This document shows positions 57,135 to 64,000 of a stretch of 64,000 nucleotides of DNA, in pieces (position 1 is the first letter of the stretch; each line of letters begins with the position of its first letter). The position numbers were made by a program, and so were the translations under genes. Origin of the DNA: Planctomycetota bacterium (lineage in GTDB: Bacteria; Planctomycetota; UBA1135; UBA2386); contig JACKIB010000003.1 of the NCBI GenBank assembly GCA_020638695.1, positions 1 to 64,000 on the forward strand, written 5' to 3'. Below the pieces are notes generated by a model. The model was not told the DNA's origin. It ran no database searches and saw only the letters and a list, made by a program, of their open reading frames with translations.

Positions 57135-58637
57135 GTGAGCAAGTCCCCTCGCCCTGTGTCCGGCAGTCATCGCCTCAACAAGTCGCTGTTCGCAGCGGGA
57201 ACGCAGTGCGCCAAGCGCCTCCACCAGGAGTTCCACGACCCCGACTCGGTTCCGGCCCCGAGCGAGAGCCGGCAGGCGCTGGCGGAAGTCGGTCGCCGAC
57301 TGACGGAGATGGCACGCGAGGGTTTCCCGCGCGCCCAGCGGATCGAGCACGAGCAGCACGACGAGGCCGTCGCCGAGACCCGGGCGGTCCTCGACGCCGC
57401 GTCCGGCGTGGCGGTGTTCGACGCCGCGTTCGAGCGCGACGGCGTGGAAGTGCGCTGTGACATCGTGCTGCCGGGCCGCGAGCCCAACCAACTCGACATC
57501 TTCGAAGTCAAGTCGGGCACCAAGGTCAAGCCGCGGCACGTGATGGACATCGCGCTGCAGATCTGGGTCATCGAGGGGTCGGGCTACACGGTCGGCAGCG
57601 CCAGCGTGCTGCACCTGGACGCCGAGTACCGACACAGCGGCAGCAAGACCTACCCGGTCCACAAGCTGTTCAAGAACGTCGACGTCACCAAGAAGGCCCG
57701 CCGTCGCAAGCGCCGGATCCCGGACTTGATCGAGAACTTCCAGCACGTTCTCGACGACGACACCACGCTCGACCTACCGATGGGCACGTGGTGCATCAAC
57801 CCGATCCCCTGCGGCTACTTGGAGAAGTGCTCCGCTGCGGCCCCGCCCAACCAGCTACTCGAGCTGCCGGAACTCACGCCGGCCCAGGAGTCTTCGCTCC
57901 ACCAGGAAGGCATCGAGACGATCGAGCAGATCAGCACCGAGACCACGTCGCTCACCCGGACCCAGCGCCGCGTCCTACGCGCCCTGGAGACCGGTTCGCT
58001 GATGGTCGACCCGACCGTTCACGAAGAGTTCGAGACGGTCATCTTCCCGCTGTGCTTCATGGCGACGAGCCTGTCGCTCCAGGTGTTGCCGCGGTTCGCC
58101 CACTCGCGACCCTGGCAGCAGCTGCCGTACCTGTGGAGCGCGCACATCCTGCACGAGGACGGTCGCATCGAGCAGCGCAGCTTCGTCAGCGCCACCGAGC
58201 AGGATCCGCGCGGCGAGTTCCTGTCGCGCTTCCTCGAAGGCATCGACGATCTCGGCACCGTGTTCACGTGGTCCCGCGCATTCCTGCCGTGCGTGCGCCA
58301 GGTGATGGAAGACGTCTCCGAGCTGCGTGAAGAGGCCAAGGCGGTGCTGCAGATGGACCCGGTCGAACTCGACTCGCAGGTGCGGCAAGGCATCTACCAC
58401 CCGGCGATGCGCGGCGACTTCAGCCTGTTCGAAGTTCGCGATGCGCTGGTCGGCGCACGGACCCGCGGCGAGGGAATCGTCGATGACGAGGGCGCCCGCT
58501 CCGCCTACGAGCGGTTGCTCAACAGCCGCACCCGCAGCACCACGCGCAACAAGCTGCAGGCGGAGCTGCTCGCCTACGGCGCAGCGCGCAGCGCGGCGAT
58601 GCTGGAGATCTACCAGGCGATCGCGAACGCGAAGTAG
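57135..58637 (+). CDS. DUF2779 protein with Cas4-like nuclease domain and Fe-S cluster
   Basis: 500-residue cytoplasmic protein. The start is GTG at 57135, 50 bp after the preceding gene. The N-terminal 235 residues form a PD-(D/E)xK nuclease of the Cas4/RecB type: D109 in VRCDIVLPG, E124-V-K126 in IFEVKSGTKVK and the QxxY-like QIWVI. Four cysteines are placed as in Cas4 and AddB iron-sulphur clusters: C25 in GTQCAKRL and C220, C226, C232 in TWCINPIPCGYLEKC. The C-terminal half (from about 290) is the DUF2779 region, probably an RNase H-like fold. No CRISPR array, cas1/cas2 or recombination genes are nearby, so a role in DNA end processing or defence is only a hypothesis. Confidence 0.88.
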   Translation: MSKSPRPVSGSHRLNKSLFAAGTQCAKRLHQEFHDPDSVPAPSESRQALAEVGRRLTEMAREGFPRAQRIEHEQHDEAVAETRAVLDAASGVAVFDAAFERDGVEVRCDIVLPGREPNQLDIFEVKSGTKVKPRHVMDIALQIWVIEGSGYTVGSASVLHLDAEYRHSGSKTYPVHKLFKNVDVTKKARRRKRRIPDLIENFQHVLDDDTTLDLPMGTWCINPIPCGYLEKCSAAAPPNQLLELPELTPAQESSLHQEGIETIEQISTETTSLTRTQRRVLRALETGSLMVDPTVHEEFETVIFPLCFMATSLSLQVLPRFAHSRPWQQLPYLWSAHILHEDGRIEQRSFVSATEQDPRGEFLSRFLEGIDDLGTVFTWSRAFLPCVRQVMEDVSELREEAKAVLQMDPVELDSQVRQGIYHPAMRGDFSLFEVRDALVGARTRGEGIVDDEGARSAYERLLNSRTRSTTRNKLQAELLAYGAARSAAMLEIYQAIANAK

Positions 58638-58669
58638 GCGAGCGCGGGGGTGTGGGGTGGTGAGGGCGC

Positions 58670-58830
58670 TTGAGCTCTCGAGTTCTCGAGCCTGGACTCT
58701 GAGGGCTCTCGAGCTTCTGGCTCTCGAGCTTCTGGCTCTCGATCTCCTCGGCTCTCGATCTCCTCGGCTCTCGAACTCCTCGGCTCTCGAGCTCCTGGGC
58801 TCTCGAGCTTCTGGGCTCCCTCAACCTCTA
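58670..58830. repeat. 15-16 bp tandem repeat
   Basis: At least eight units beginning GGCTCTCGA at 58704, 58719, 58734, 58750, 58766, 58782, 58798 and 58814, preceded by degenerate units from 58670. Unit variants are GGCTCTCGAGCTTCT and GGCTCTCGATCTCCTC, so the array mixes 15- and 16-bp spacing. No protein is encoded. Confidence 0.85.
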
Positions 58831-58846
58831 GCTCTGAAGCCGCAGG

Positions 58847-58940
58847 GCTCTCCACGCCCCGTCGCCGTCGGCATCGGTCCAGGCTCGCTTCGCTCGGCTA
58901 AGAGCGACCGATGCCGACGGCGACGGGGCCGCGGGAGAGC
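58847..58940. repeat. REP palindrome left of the RAYT gene
   Basis: Perfect 24-bp arms at 58856-58879 and 58906-58929 (inner part CCGTCGGCATCGGTC), loop of 26 bases with its own small stem. Outside, GCTCTCC at 58847 pairs with GGAGAGC at 58934-58940, extending the fold. The core matches the palindrome right of the RAYT gene. Confidence 0.85.
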
Positions 58941-59168
58941 GGGTGGGGTATGGGGGAGGCGCGGGTGAGGTAGGGTGCACAATGTGAATGGGCATAAAAG
59001 GGTCGAGACGAGCGGAGGGAGGTTGTCGAGTGTTTGGTTCGGTGGAGCGGCGGACCTCGATCGCGATCGAGTCGATCTTGCGTGCTGCATGTGAAAACAT
59101 GTATTGGTTGGTTGATCTCTTGTGGCTTGTCTCGTATATTTCAGCCGTATCAAATGTGGGGTGATGCG

Positions 59169-59846
59169 ATGAAGCGATCGAAGGACAAAGCGGGCCTATT
59201 GCCGTTCCCTCGAATGAACTGGGGAGGTCGGCGCAAAGGGGCGGGGCGCAAGCCGAAGGGCGACAAGGCTGGGGTGTCGCATCGCCGTCGCGCGGCGTTG
59301 GCCTCGCGCTTTCCCGTTCATGTCACTACCCGGTTGATGCGCGCGCTTCCGTCGCTGCGGAGTCAGGGCGTGTACGCGGTCCTGTGCGCGGCGTTCGCGA
59401 AGGGCTGCGAGCGCAACGGCTTTCGCCTGGTGCACTACTCCGTGCAAGGCAACCACCTGCACATGATCGTGGAGGCAACGGATCGCGCGTGTCTTTCGCG
59501 CGGTCTGCAGGGGCTGCTCATCCGCATCGCGCGGTCTTTGAACCGGCTGTGGCGTCGCGCTGGCAAGGTGTTCGCTGACCGCTACCACGATCACATCCTG
59601 CGCACGCCCCGGGAGGTGCGTCACGCGCTGGCCTACGTGCTCAACAACGCGCGCCGGCATGGTGTGCGGTTGGCGCAGGAGATCGACTGGTTCACCTCGG
59701 GAAGGTGGTTCGACGGCTGGCGCGAGAAGCTGACCAGCGAGCTACCTTCGGGCCTCGCACGGCCGGTCGCCCGCGCGCGCAACTGGCTGCTGAACGTCGG
59801 CTGGCGAAGACACGGCCTGATCGGGCGCGGCGAGGTCCCGGGCTGA
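59169..59846 (+). mobile_element. REP-associated tyrosine transposase (RAYT), IS200-like
   Basis: 225-residue Y1-type single-strand DNA transposase of the RAYT group, domesticated enzymes that move or maintain REP palindromes. The basic N-terminus WGGRRKGAGRKPKGDKAGVS is typical. The HUH metal site is H96-L97-H98 in VQGNHLHMIVEA and the nucleophile is Y156 in VRHALAYVLNNARRHG; between them lies RVFADRYHDHILRTPREV-like sequence (here KVFADRYHDHILRTPREV). An in-frame ATG at 59154 is an alternative start. It is flanked by two large palindromes with the same core at 58.9 and 59.9 kb, which supports the RAYT reading over an ordinary IS200. The coding region appears intact. Confidence 0.92.
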
Positions 59847-59891
59847 CGCCCCACCCGCGCACTTCGACACCCCCACACCAGGACTTCCCCA

Positions 59892-59973
59892 CTCCCCTCG
59901 CGGCCCCGTCGGCATCGGCGTCGGTCGCAACTTGCTTGGACCGATGCCGATGCCGGCGGGGTCGTGAGGGGAG
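59892..59973. repeat. REP palindrome right of the RAYT gene
   Basis: Arms of about 36 bases, 59892-59927 and 59938-59973, with a few mismatches that would be G-T pairs in a folded single strand. The core CCGTCGGCATCGG is shared with the left palindrome. Loop of about 11 bases. The gap 59847-60141 holds nothing else recognisable. Confidence 0.85.
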
Positions 59974-60141
59974 CCCTCGCTGCTCCAGAGTTTGAGGTCG
60001 AGGAAGGCCCAAGGCCCCTCGGATTCCCGCCACTCACTCGCCCACGGGCTCGGCCCAGGAGATCAACTACTCGCGCCCGCCGGATCCGCGACGAACGCGT
60101 GGCGCCCGGGCGCCCGAGCCCGGGCGACCGCCGCCGCGTAC

Positions 60142-62130
60142 CTACGGCAGCCCCGCCCCACCCTCGCCGTTCTCCATCGCGAGTTCCTCCCGCGACAAGT
60201 ACGTCGACCCGGTCAGTCCATCCTCGAAGCGCCGCACCAGCCGCGCCGACTGCTCCATGCTCAACCTTCCGCAGCGCACCGCTTGCTCGCTGGCGGCGCG
60301 GACCTTGCGCATCATGTCGCGCTTGTCGAACTGTACGTAGGCCAACACCTCGTTGACGGTGTCGCCCTCGATCACCCGGTCGATGCGGTAGCCGTGCTCG
60401 GGGTCGAGGGATACGTGGACCGCAGTCGTGTCGCCGAACAGGTTGTGGAGGTCGCCGAGAGTCTCCTGGTAGGCCCCGACCAGGAACACCCCGATGTAGT
60501 ACGGCCGCCCGTCGGTGGCGTGCAGCTCGAGCGCTGCCTTCGGTCCGTCGCGGTCGATGAAGCGCGAGATCCGTCCATCGCTGTCACACGTCAGGTCGGC
60601 GAGGGTTCCGCGCCGAGTCGGCTGGTCGCCGAGCCGGTGGATCGGCATCACCGGGAACAACTGGTCGATGGCCCAACTGTCGGGGACCGACTGGAACAGC
60701 GAGAAGTTGCAGAAGTACGTGTCGGACAACATCGACTCGAGCGGCGCGAGCTCTTCCGATGGGAACTCCATCTCCCGCGCGAAGCGGCGCACCCGCAGGC
60801 AGATGGCGCGGAACATCTCTTCGGCACGCGCCCGGCCGGCGAGGTCGAGGTAGCCGAGGTTGAACAGTGTGGTCGCCTCGTCGCGCAGCAACACCGCGTC
60901 GTGATAGCGCTCGAGGAAGCTCTTCGCGTCGACGTGTGCCCAAGCCTCGTAGAGGCCGTGCAGCGGCAGCGGATCGCCGGCGGTGGCCGGCTTGAGCCCG
61001 ACGTCCCCCACGTCGACCAGGTCGGCACCGAGCACGTCGAACACCAGCACGCTGTGGTAGGCCGACAGCGCCCGTCCGGATTCGCTGATGATCTCCGGAT
61101 GCGGTACACCGGCGCCGTCGCACACGCGCTGCAACGCATCGACCACGTCGTTGGCGTACTCCTGCAGCGAGTAGTTGATCGACGAGTTGGCGTTCGACTT
61201 GGTGCCGTCGTAGTCGACACCGAGACCGCCGCCGACGTCGATCAGCGACGGCTTGGCGCCGAGCCGGTGGATCTCGACATAGATCCGTGCCGCCTCGCGC
61301 AGAGCCTCCTTGATGGCCCGGATCTCCGTGACCTGGCTGCCGATGTGGAAGTGCAGCAGCTCGACGCAGTCGAGCATCTCGGCGCCGCGCAGCCGCTCGA
61401 TCACGTGCAGGATCTCGCTCGCGCTCAATCCGAACTTGGACTTGGCTCCGGAGGATTCGTCCCAGCGGCCCGAACCCCGGCTCGCCAGGCGGGCCCGGAT
61501 GCCGATGCTCGGCCGGATGCCGATCCGCTGGCTGATCCGGATGATCATCTCGAGCTCGGCGAACCGGTCGATCACCAAGATCGGGTAGCGGCCCAGCTCC
61601 TGCGCCAACAGCGCGGTCTCGATGTAGCCAGCGTCCTTGTAGCCGTTGCAGACGATGATCCCGTCCGGTTGGTCGGTGTACGCCAGCGCGACGAGCACCT
61701 CGGGCTTGCTTCCGGCTTCGAGCCCCATGCGCAGCGGGCGGCCGTAATCGAGCAACTCCTCGAGGATGTCCGCCTGCTGGTTGACCTTGATCGGAAACAC
61801 CGAGCGGTACGACCCGCGGTAGCCGTACTCCGAGATCGCGGTCTGGAAGGCGGTGTTCAGCGTCTGCAGGCGGTGACGCATGATCTCCGAGAAGCGCAGC
61901 AGCAGCGGCAGCTGGTGGCCGCGCCGGCACAGATCCACCACGAGGTCGTGCAGGCTGAACCCCTTGGTGCCGTCCCCCAGCGGCGTGACGCGCACGTCGC
62001 CATTGGGTGCCACGCAGAAGTAGCCGTTGCTCCACGCATCGATCTGGTAGAGCTCGGCCGAATCTTCGACCGTCCAGGCGGATTGCTCGGTGGCGGTGGA
62101 CAGGGTTTGGTCGCTGAGGGTCTCGTTCAA
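60142..62130 (-). CDS. speA: Biosynthetic arginine decarboxylase
   Basis: 662-residue PLP enzyme that turns arginine into agmatine, the first step of one route to polyamines. Family length is about 630-660. The TIM-barrel lysine is K115 in SVFPIKVNQQADILEELLDY; HFHIGSQVTEIRAIKEALRE and VGGGLGVDYDGTKS bind the PLP phosphate; the C-terminal beta domain contributes the catalytic cysteine region DTYFCNFSLFQSVPDSWAID. DGRPYYIGVFLVGAYQETLG and GDLHNLFGDTTAVH are typical of SpeA. No speB or aguA is adjacent. glyA is divergent, with 171 bp between start codons. Confidence 0.96.
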   Translation of the reverse strand: MNETLSDQTLSTATEQSAWTVEDSAELYQIDAWSNGYFCVAPNGDVRVTPLGDGTKGFSLHDLVVDLCRRGHQLPLLLRFSEIMRHRLQTLNTAFQTAISEYGYRGSYRSVFPIKVNQQADILEELLDYGRPLRMGLEAGSKPEVLVALAYTDQPDGIIVCNGYKDAGYIETALLAQELGRYPILVIDRFAELEMIIRISQRIGIRPSIGIRARLASRGSGRWDESSGAKSKFGLSASEILHVIERLRGAEMLDCVELLHFHIGSQVTEIRAIKEALREAARIYVEIHRLGAKPSLIDVGGGLGVDYDGTKSNANSSINYSLQEYANDVVDALQRVCDGAGVPHPEIISESGRALSAYHSVLVFDVLGADLVDVGDVGLKPATAGDPLPLHGLYEAWAHVDAKSFLERYHDAVLLRDEATTLFNLGYLDLAGRARAEEMFRAICLRVRRFAREMEFPSEELAPLESMLSDTYFCNFSLFQSVPDSWAIDQLFPVMPIHRLGDQPTRRGTLADLTCDSDGRISRFIDRDGPKAALELHATDGRPYYIGVFLVGAYQETLGDLHNLFGDTTAVHVSLDPEHGYRIDRVIEGDTVNEVLAYVQFDKRDMMRKVRAASEQAVRCGRLSMEQSARLVRRFEDGLTGSTYLSREELAMENGEGGAGLP

Positions 62131-62193
62131 GGCCGGAGCGTCGTGGGTTGGGGGGAGGGAGCGGGGATTGGCCTTGGCCGGCCAGGGGGGCCG

Positions 62194-62199
62194 GATAAT
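62194..62199 (+). promoter_or_regulatory. Possible -10 box of glyA
   Basis: GATAAT in an otherwise GC-rich gap, about 100 bp before the glyA start. TTGGCC hexamers upstream are not at the optimal distance, so the call is weak. Confidence 0.25.
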
Positions 62200-62301
62200 C
62201 TAGTGTGGTCGCGCCCCCGCCGAAACCGCATCCCCGCGTAATCCCTCCACCACCCGCGGGCCGACGGTGCTCCCCTCCGGGCGCTACCACGTTCCCGACG
62301 C

Positions 62302-63531
62302 ATGAGCCACCATCCATCCGACCCCGAGCTGTTCGGTCTGCTGGCACGAGAAGCCGATCGGCAAGCCAACACCATCTCGCTGATCGCCTCCGAGAACCAC
62401 TGCTCGGCCGCAGTGCGCGAAGCCTGCGCCAGCGTGCTCACCGACAAGTACGCCGAGGGCTATCCCGGAGCCCGCTACTACGGCGGCTGCGAGGTCGCGG
62501 ACCAGGTGGAGCGGCTGGCGCAGGAACGCGCGCTGCAGCTGTTCCCCGGGATGGCGCACGCCAACGTGCAGGCGCATTCCGGCACCTCGGCGAACCTCGC
62601 GGTGTTGGAGGCACTGGCGGGGCGCGGCGGTCGCATCGTCGGCATGAAGCTGAGCGCCGGCGGCCACCTGAGCCACGGCTACCCGATGAGCCACACCGGT
62701 AAGCTGTACGCCGCCGAGCACTACGGCGTAGACCCGGAGAGCGGGTTGCTGCGCTACGACGAAGTGCGCGAGGTGGTGCAGCGCCATCGCCCGCAGGTGG
62801 TGATCGCCGGCGCGAGCAGCTATCCGCGAGCGATCGACTTCGCGACCATGCGGGGGATCGCCGACGAAGTGGGCGCGCTGCTGCTCGCCGACATCGCGCA
62901 CCCGGCCGGGCTGATCGCGAGCGGAGAGATGCCGTCGCCGGTCGGCTACGCCGACGTCGTCACGATGACCACCCACAAGACACTGCGCGGGCCGCGCGGT
63001 GGGCTGATCCTCACCACTGCCGACTGCCAGAAGAAGATCGACGGATCGGTGTTTCCCGGTGGCCAGGGCGGACCGTTGATGCACCAGATCGCCGCCAAGG
63101 CGGTCGCGTTCGGCGAGGCGCTCACGCCAGCGTTTCGCAGCTACGCGGCGGCGGTGCGCACCAATGCCGCGCACTTGGCCGAATGCCTCGCGGAACAGGG
63201 ACTGAAGATCGTCACCGGCGGCACCGACAGCCACATGGTCGTGGTCGACCTGCGCGGACTCGACGTCACCGGCGCCGACGTCGAGAAGCGCGGCCTGGCG
63301 GCGGGCCTCACGATCAACAAGAACATGGTCCCGGGCGATCCGCTGTCGCCGCGCGTCACCAGCGGCATACGCGTCGGGACCGCGGCGCCGACCACCCGCG
63401 GCATGGACCTCGATGCGATGACCGAGATCAGCGCGCTGCTGGTCGCCTTGATCCGCGAGCCCGATCCCGAGGCATTGCGGCCCCGCGTGCAGCGGCTGTG
63501 CGACGCGTTCCCGATTCCCGGGATCGGATAA
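62302..63531 (+). CDS. glyA: Serine hydroxymethyltransferase
   Basis: 409-residue PLP enzyme that interconverts serine and glycine with tetrahydrofolate, supplying one-carbon units. The PLP lysine is K226 in VTMTTHKTLRGPRGGLIL. Other landmarks are NTISLIASENHCSAAVREA, LTDKYAEGYPGARYYGGCE, VQAHSGTSANLAVLEALAGR, LLADIAHPAGLIASGEMP and the C-terminal TSGIRVGTAAPTTRGMD. Length is normal. It could cooperate with the glycine cleavage P-protein encoded 22 kb upstream. The next gene is convergent. Confidence 0.97.
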   Translation: MSHHPSDPELFGLLAREADRQANTISLIASENHCSAAVREACASVLTDKYAEGYPGARYYGGCEVADQVERLAQERALQLFPGMAHANVQAHSGTSANLAVLEALAGRGGRIVGMKLSAGGHLSHGYPMSHTGKLYAAEHYGVDPESGLLRYDEVREVVQRHRPQVVIAGASSYPRAIDFATMRGIADEVGALLLADIAHPAGLIASGEMPSPVGYADVVTMTTHKTLRGPRGGLILTTADCQKKIDGSVFPGGQGGPLMHQIAAKAVAFGEALTPAFRSYAAAVRTNAAHLAECLAEQGLKIVTGGTDSHMVVVDLRGLDVTGADVEKRGLAAGLTINKNMVPGDPLSPRVTSGIRVGTAAPTTRGMDLDAMTEISALLVALIREPDPEALRPRVQRLCDAFPIPGIG

Positions 63532-63564
63532 CGCGAACTGCGCGGGCCCGGCTCGTTCGGGTCG

Positions 63565-64000
63565 TCACCACACGCCGGGGACCAGGCGTGGGGTGCGCGC
63601 CGCGTACTCCTCGTAGGCCCGACCGAACCGACGGCGTAGCATCCGTTCCTCGGGTCGCAGGCGTAGCGCCAGCAACAGCAGCGCCGCGCCGAGGTGCGAT
63701 GGGCCGACCCACAGGTTGGGCAACGCGATCGCCTGCCCGGCGGCGTACAGCGCGTATGCGAGGTACATCGGGTGCCGCACCACGGAGTACACGCCGCCAG
63801 TGACCAAGTCGTGGCTCGCCCGCAGCTCCAACGTACAAGACCAACGCGGCCCGAGCTCGCGGTGCGCTCGATCGAACAACCACAGACCCAGCCCATAGCA
63901 GACCCCGCCCGCGCCCAGCGCCACGGCGTTAGGCGGGTAGTCGGTGGCAGCGAACACCTCGGTCGAGGCCCACAGCACGGGCAGCAGGAACGCGACCGCG
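63565..64000 (-). CDS. ICMT-like membrane methyltransferase, N-terminus cut off
   Basis: Visible part of about 145 codons of a small membrane protein of the isoprenylcysteine carboxyl methyltransferase / phospholipid methyltransferase group. The coding frame runs past base 64000 without a start (a hydrophobic AFLLPVLWA segment precedes the GTG at 63978), so the N-terminus lies outside. Signature: DLVTGGVYSVVRHPMYLAYA, then EERMLRRRFGRAYEEYAART, the cofactor-binding C-terminus of this family with the EE and Y residues. The substrate in bacteria is unknown. Confidence 0.85.
   Translation of the reverse strand, partial: AVAFLLPVLWASTEVFAATDYPPNAVALGAGGVCYGLGLWLFDRAHRELGPRWSCTLELRASHDLVTGGVYSVVRHPMYLAYALYAAGQAIALPNLWVGPSHLGAALLLLALRLRPEERMLRRRFGRAYEEYAARTPRLVPGVW

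Larger units (their letters stand above)
58638..59168. other. Non-coding region with tandem repeat and REP palindrome
   Basis: 531 bp between the DUF2779 gene and the RAYT gene. It holds a 15-16-bp tandem repeat (58670-58830), a large palindrome (58847-58940) and, after that, an AT-richer stretch (59060-59160) that is unusual for this genome and probably carries the RAYT promoter. Confidence 0.7.

Noticed and set aside
58670..58830. CRISPR array
   Set aside because: Units are contiguous 15-16 bp repeats without spacers, and no cas genes except a Cas4-like DUF2779 protein are present.
60142..62241. Plus-strand open frame over the speA region
   Set aside because: Antisense to speA, whose PLP lysine and other motifs are intact.

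Overview
The window is high-GC DNA with densely packed genes, best explained as a chromosome segment of a planctomycete (Planctomycetota), probably a marine or uncultured lineage. The basis is protein content: multi-haem c-type cytochromes fused to PA14-like domains, a DUF6797-type secreted protein, a DUF6288-like PDZ protein, and large secreted proteins that share a C-terminal beta module typical of that phylum. No rRNA, tRNA, CRISPR array, prophage or plasmid function was seen, so the placement is an inference from gene families.

Layout. 1-10.6 kb: membrane acyltransferase (cut by the window edge), PDZ/cyclase-like secreted protein, M1 aminopeptidase and a small XRE regulator on the minus strand; glycerol kinase on plus; then a GT-C-like membrane protein and a beta-CASP nuclease on minus. 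11.0-17.4 kb: a minus-strand run of five genes, Gld-type ABC ATPase, permease and GldG-like auxiliary protein, a DUF4340 protein fused to a parvulin PPIase, and a SenB-like selenosugar synthase. 17.9-27.9 kb: CLC chloride channel, a five-haem cytochrome with its DUF6797 partner, a fused salicylyl-CoA 5-hydroxylase/old-yellow-enzyme protein, and an alpha/beta hydrolase.

28.2-32.7 kb holds the most notable genes. A peroxiredoxin-glutaredoxin fusion has an in-frame TGA exactly at the peroxidatic cysteine, followed by a SECIS-like hairpin; it is read here as a selenoprotein. Directly after it come three tandem secreted paralogues, two of which are nearly identical over 756 bp and then diverge. 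32.7-46.2 kb: a large secreted protein, a cytochrome c'-like lipoprotein, an M28 peptidase, glycine decarboxylase gcvP translationally coupled to a GT-C protein and a GNAT enzyme, an oxidoreductase, and a VWA/delta-60 protein. 46.3-58.6 kb: a second cytochrome/dehydrogenase-like pair, a BNR-like secreted protein, a methyltransferase, a PqqB-like MBL protein, a histidine kinase, a small membrane-anchored protein and a DUF2779 Cas4-like nuclease.

58.6-60.0 kb is a REP/RAYT unit: a Y1 transposase-like gene between two large palindromes, next to a 15-16 bp tandem repeat. 60.1-64.0 kb: arginine decarboxylase speA, serine hydroxymethyltransferase glyA and an ICMT-like methyltransferase cut by the window end.

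Two genes point to selenium use (the Sec peroxiredoxin and the SenB homologue), although selA/B/C/D and senA are not in the window. Two further repeat families occupy gaps: a 125-172 bp element with perfect terminal inverted repeats, and a 110-130 bp GC-rich repeat often found beside it.
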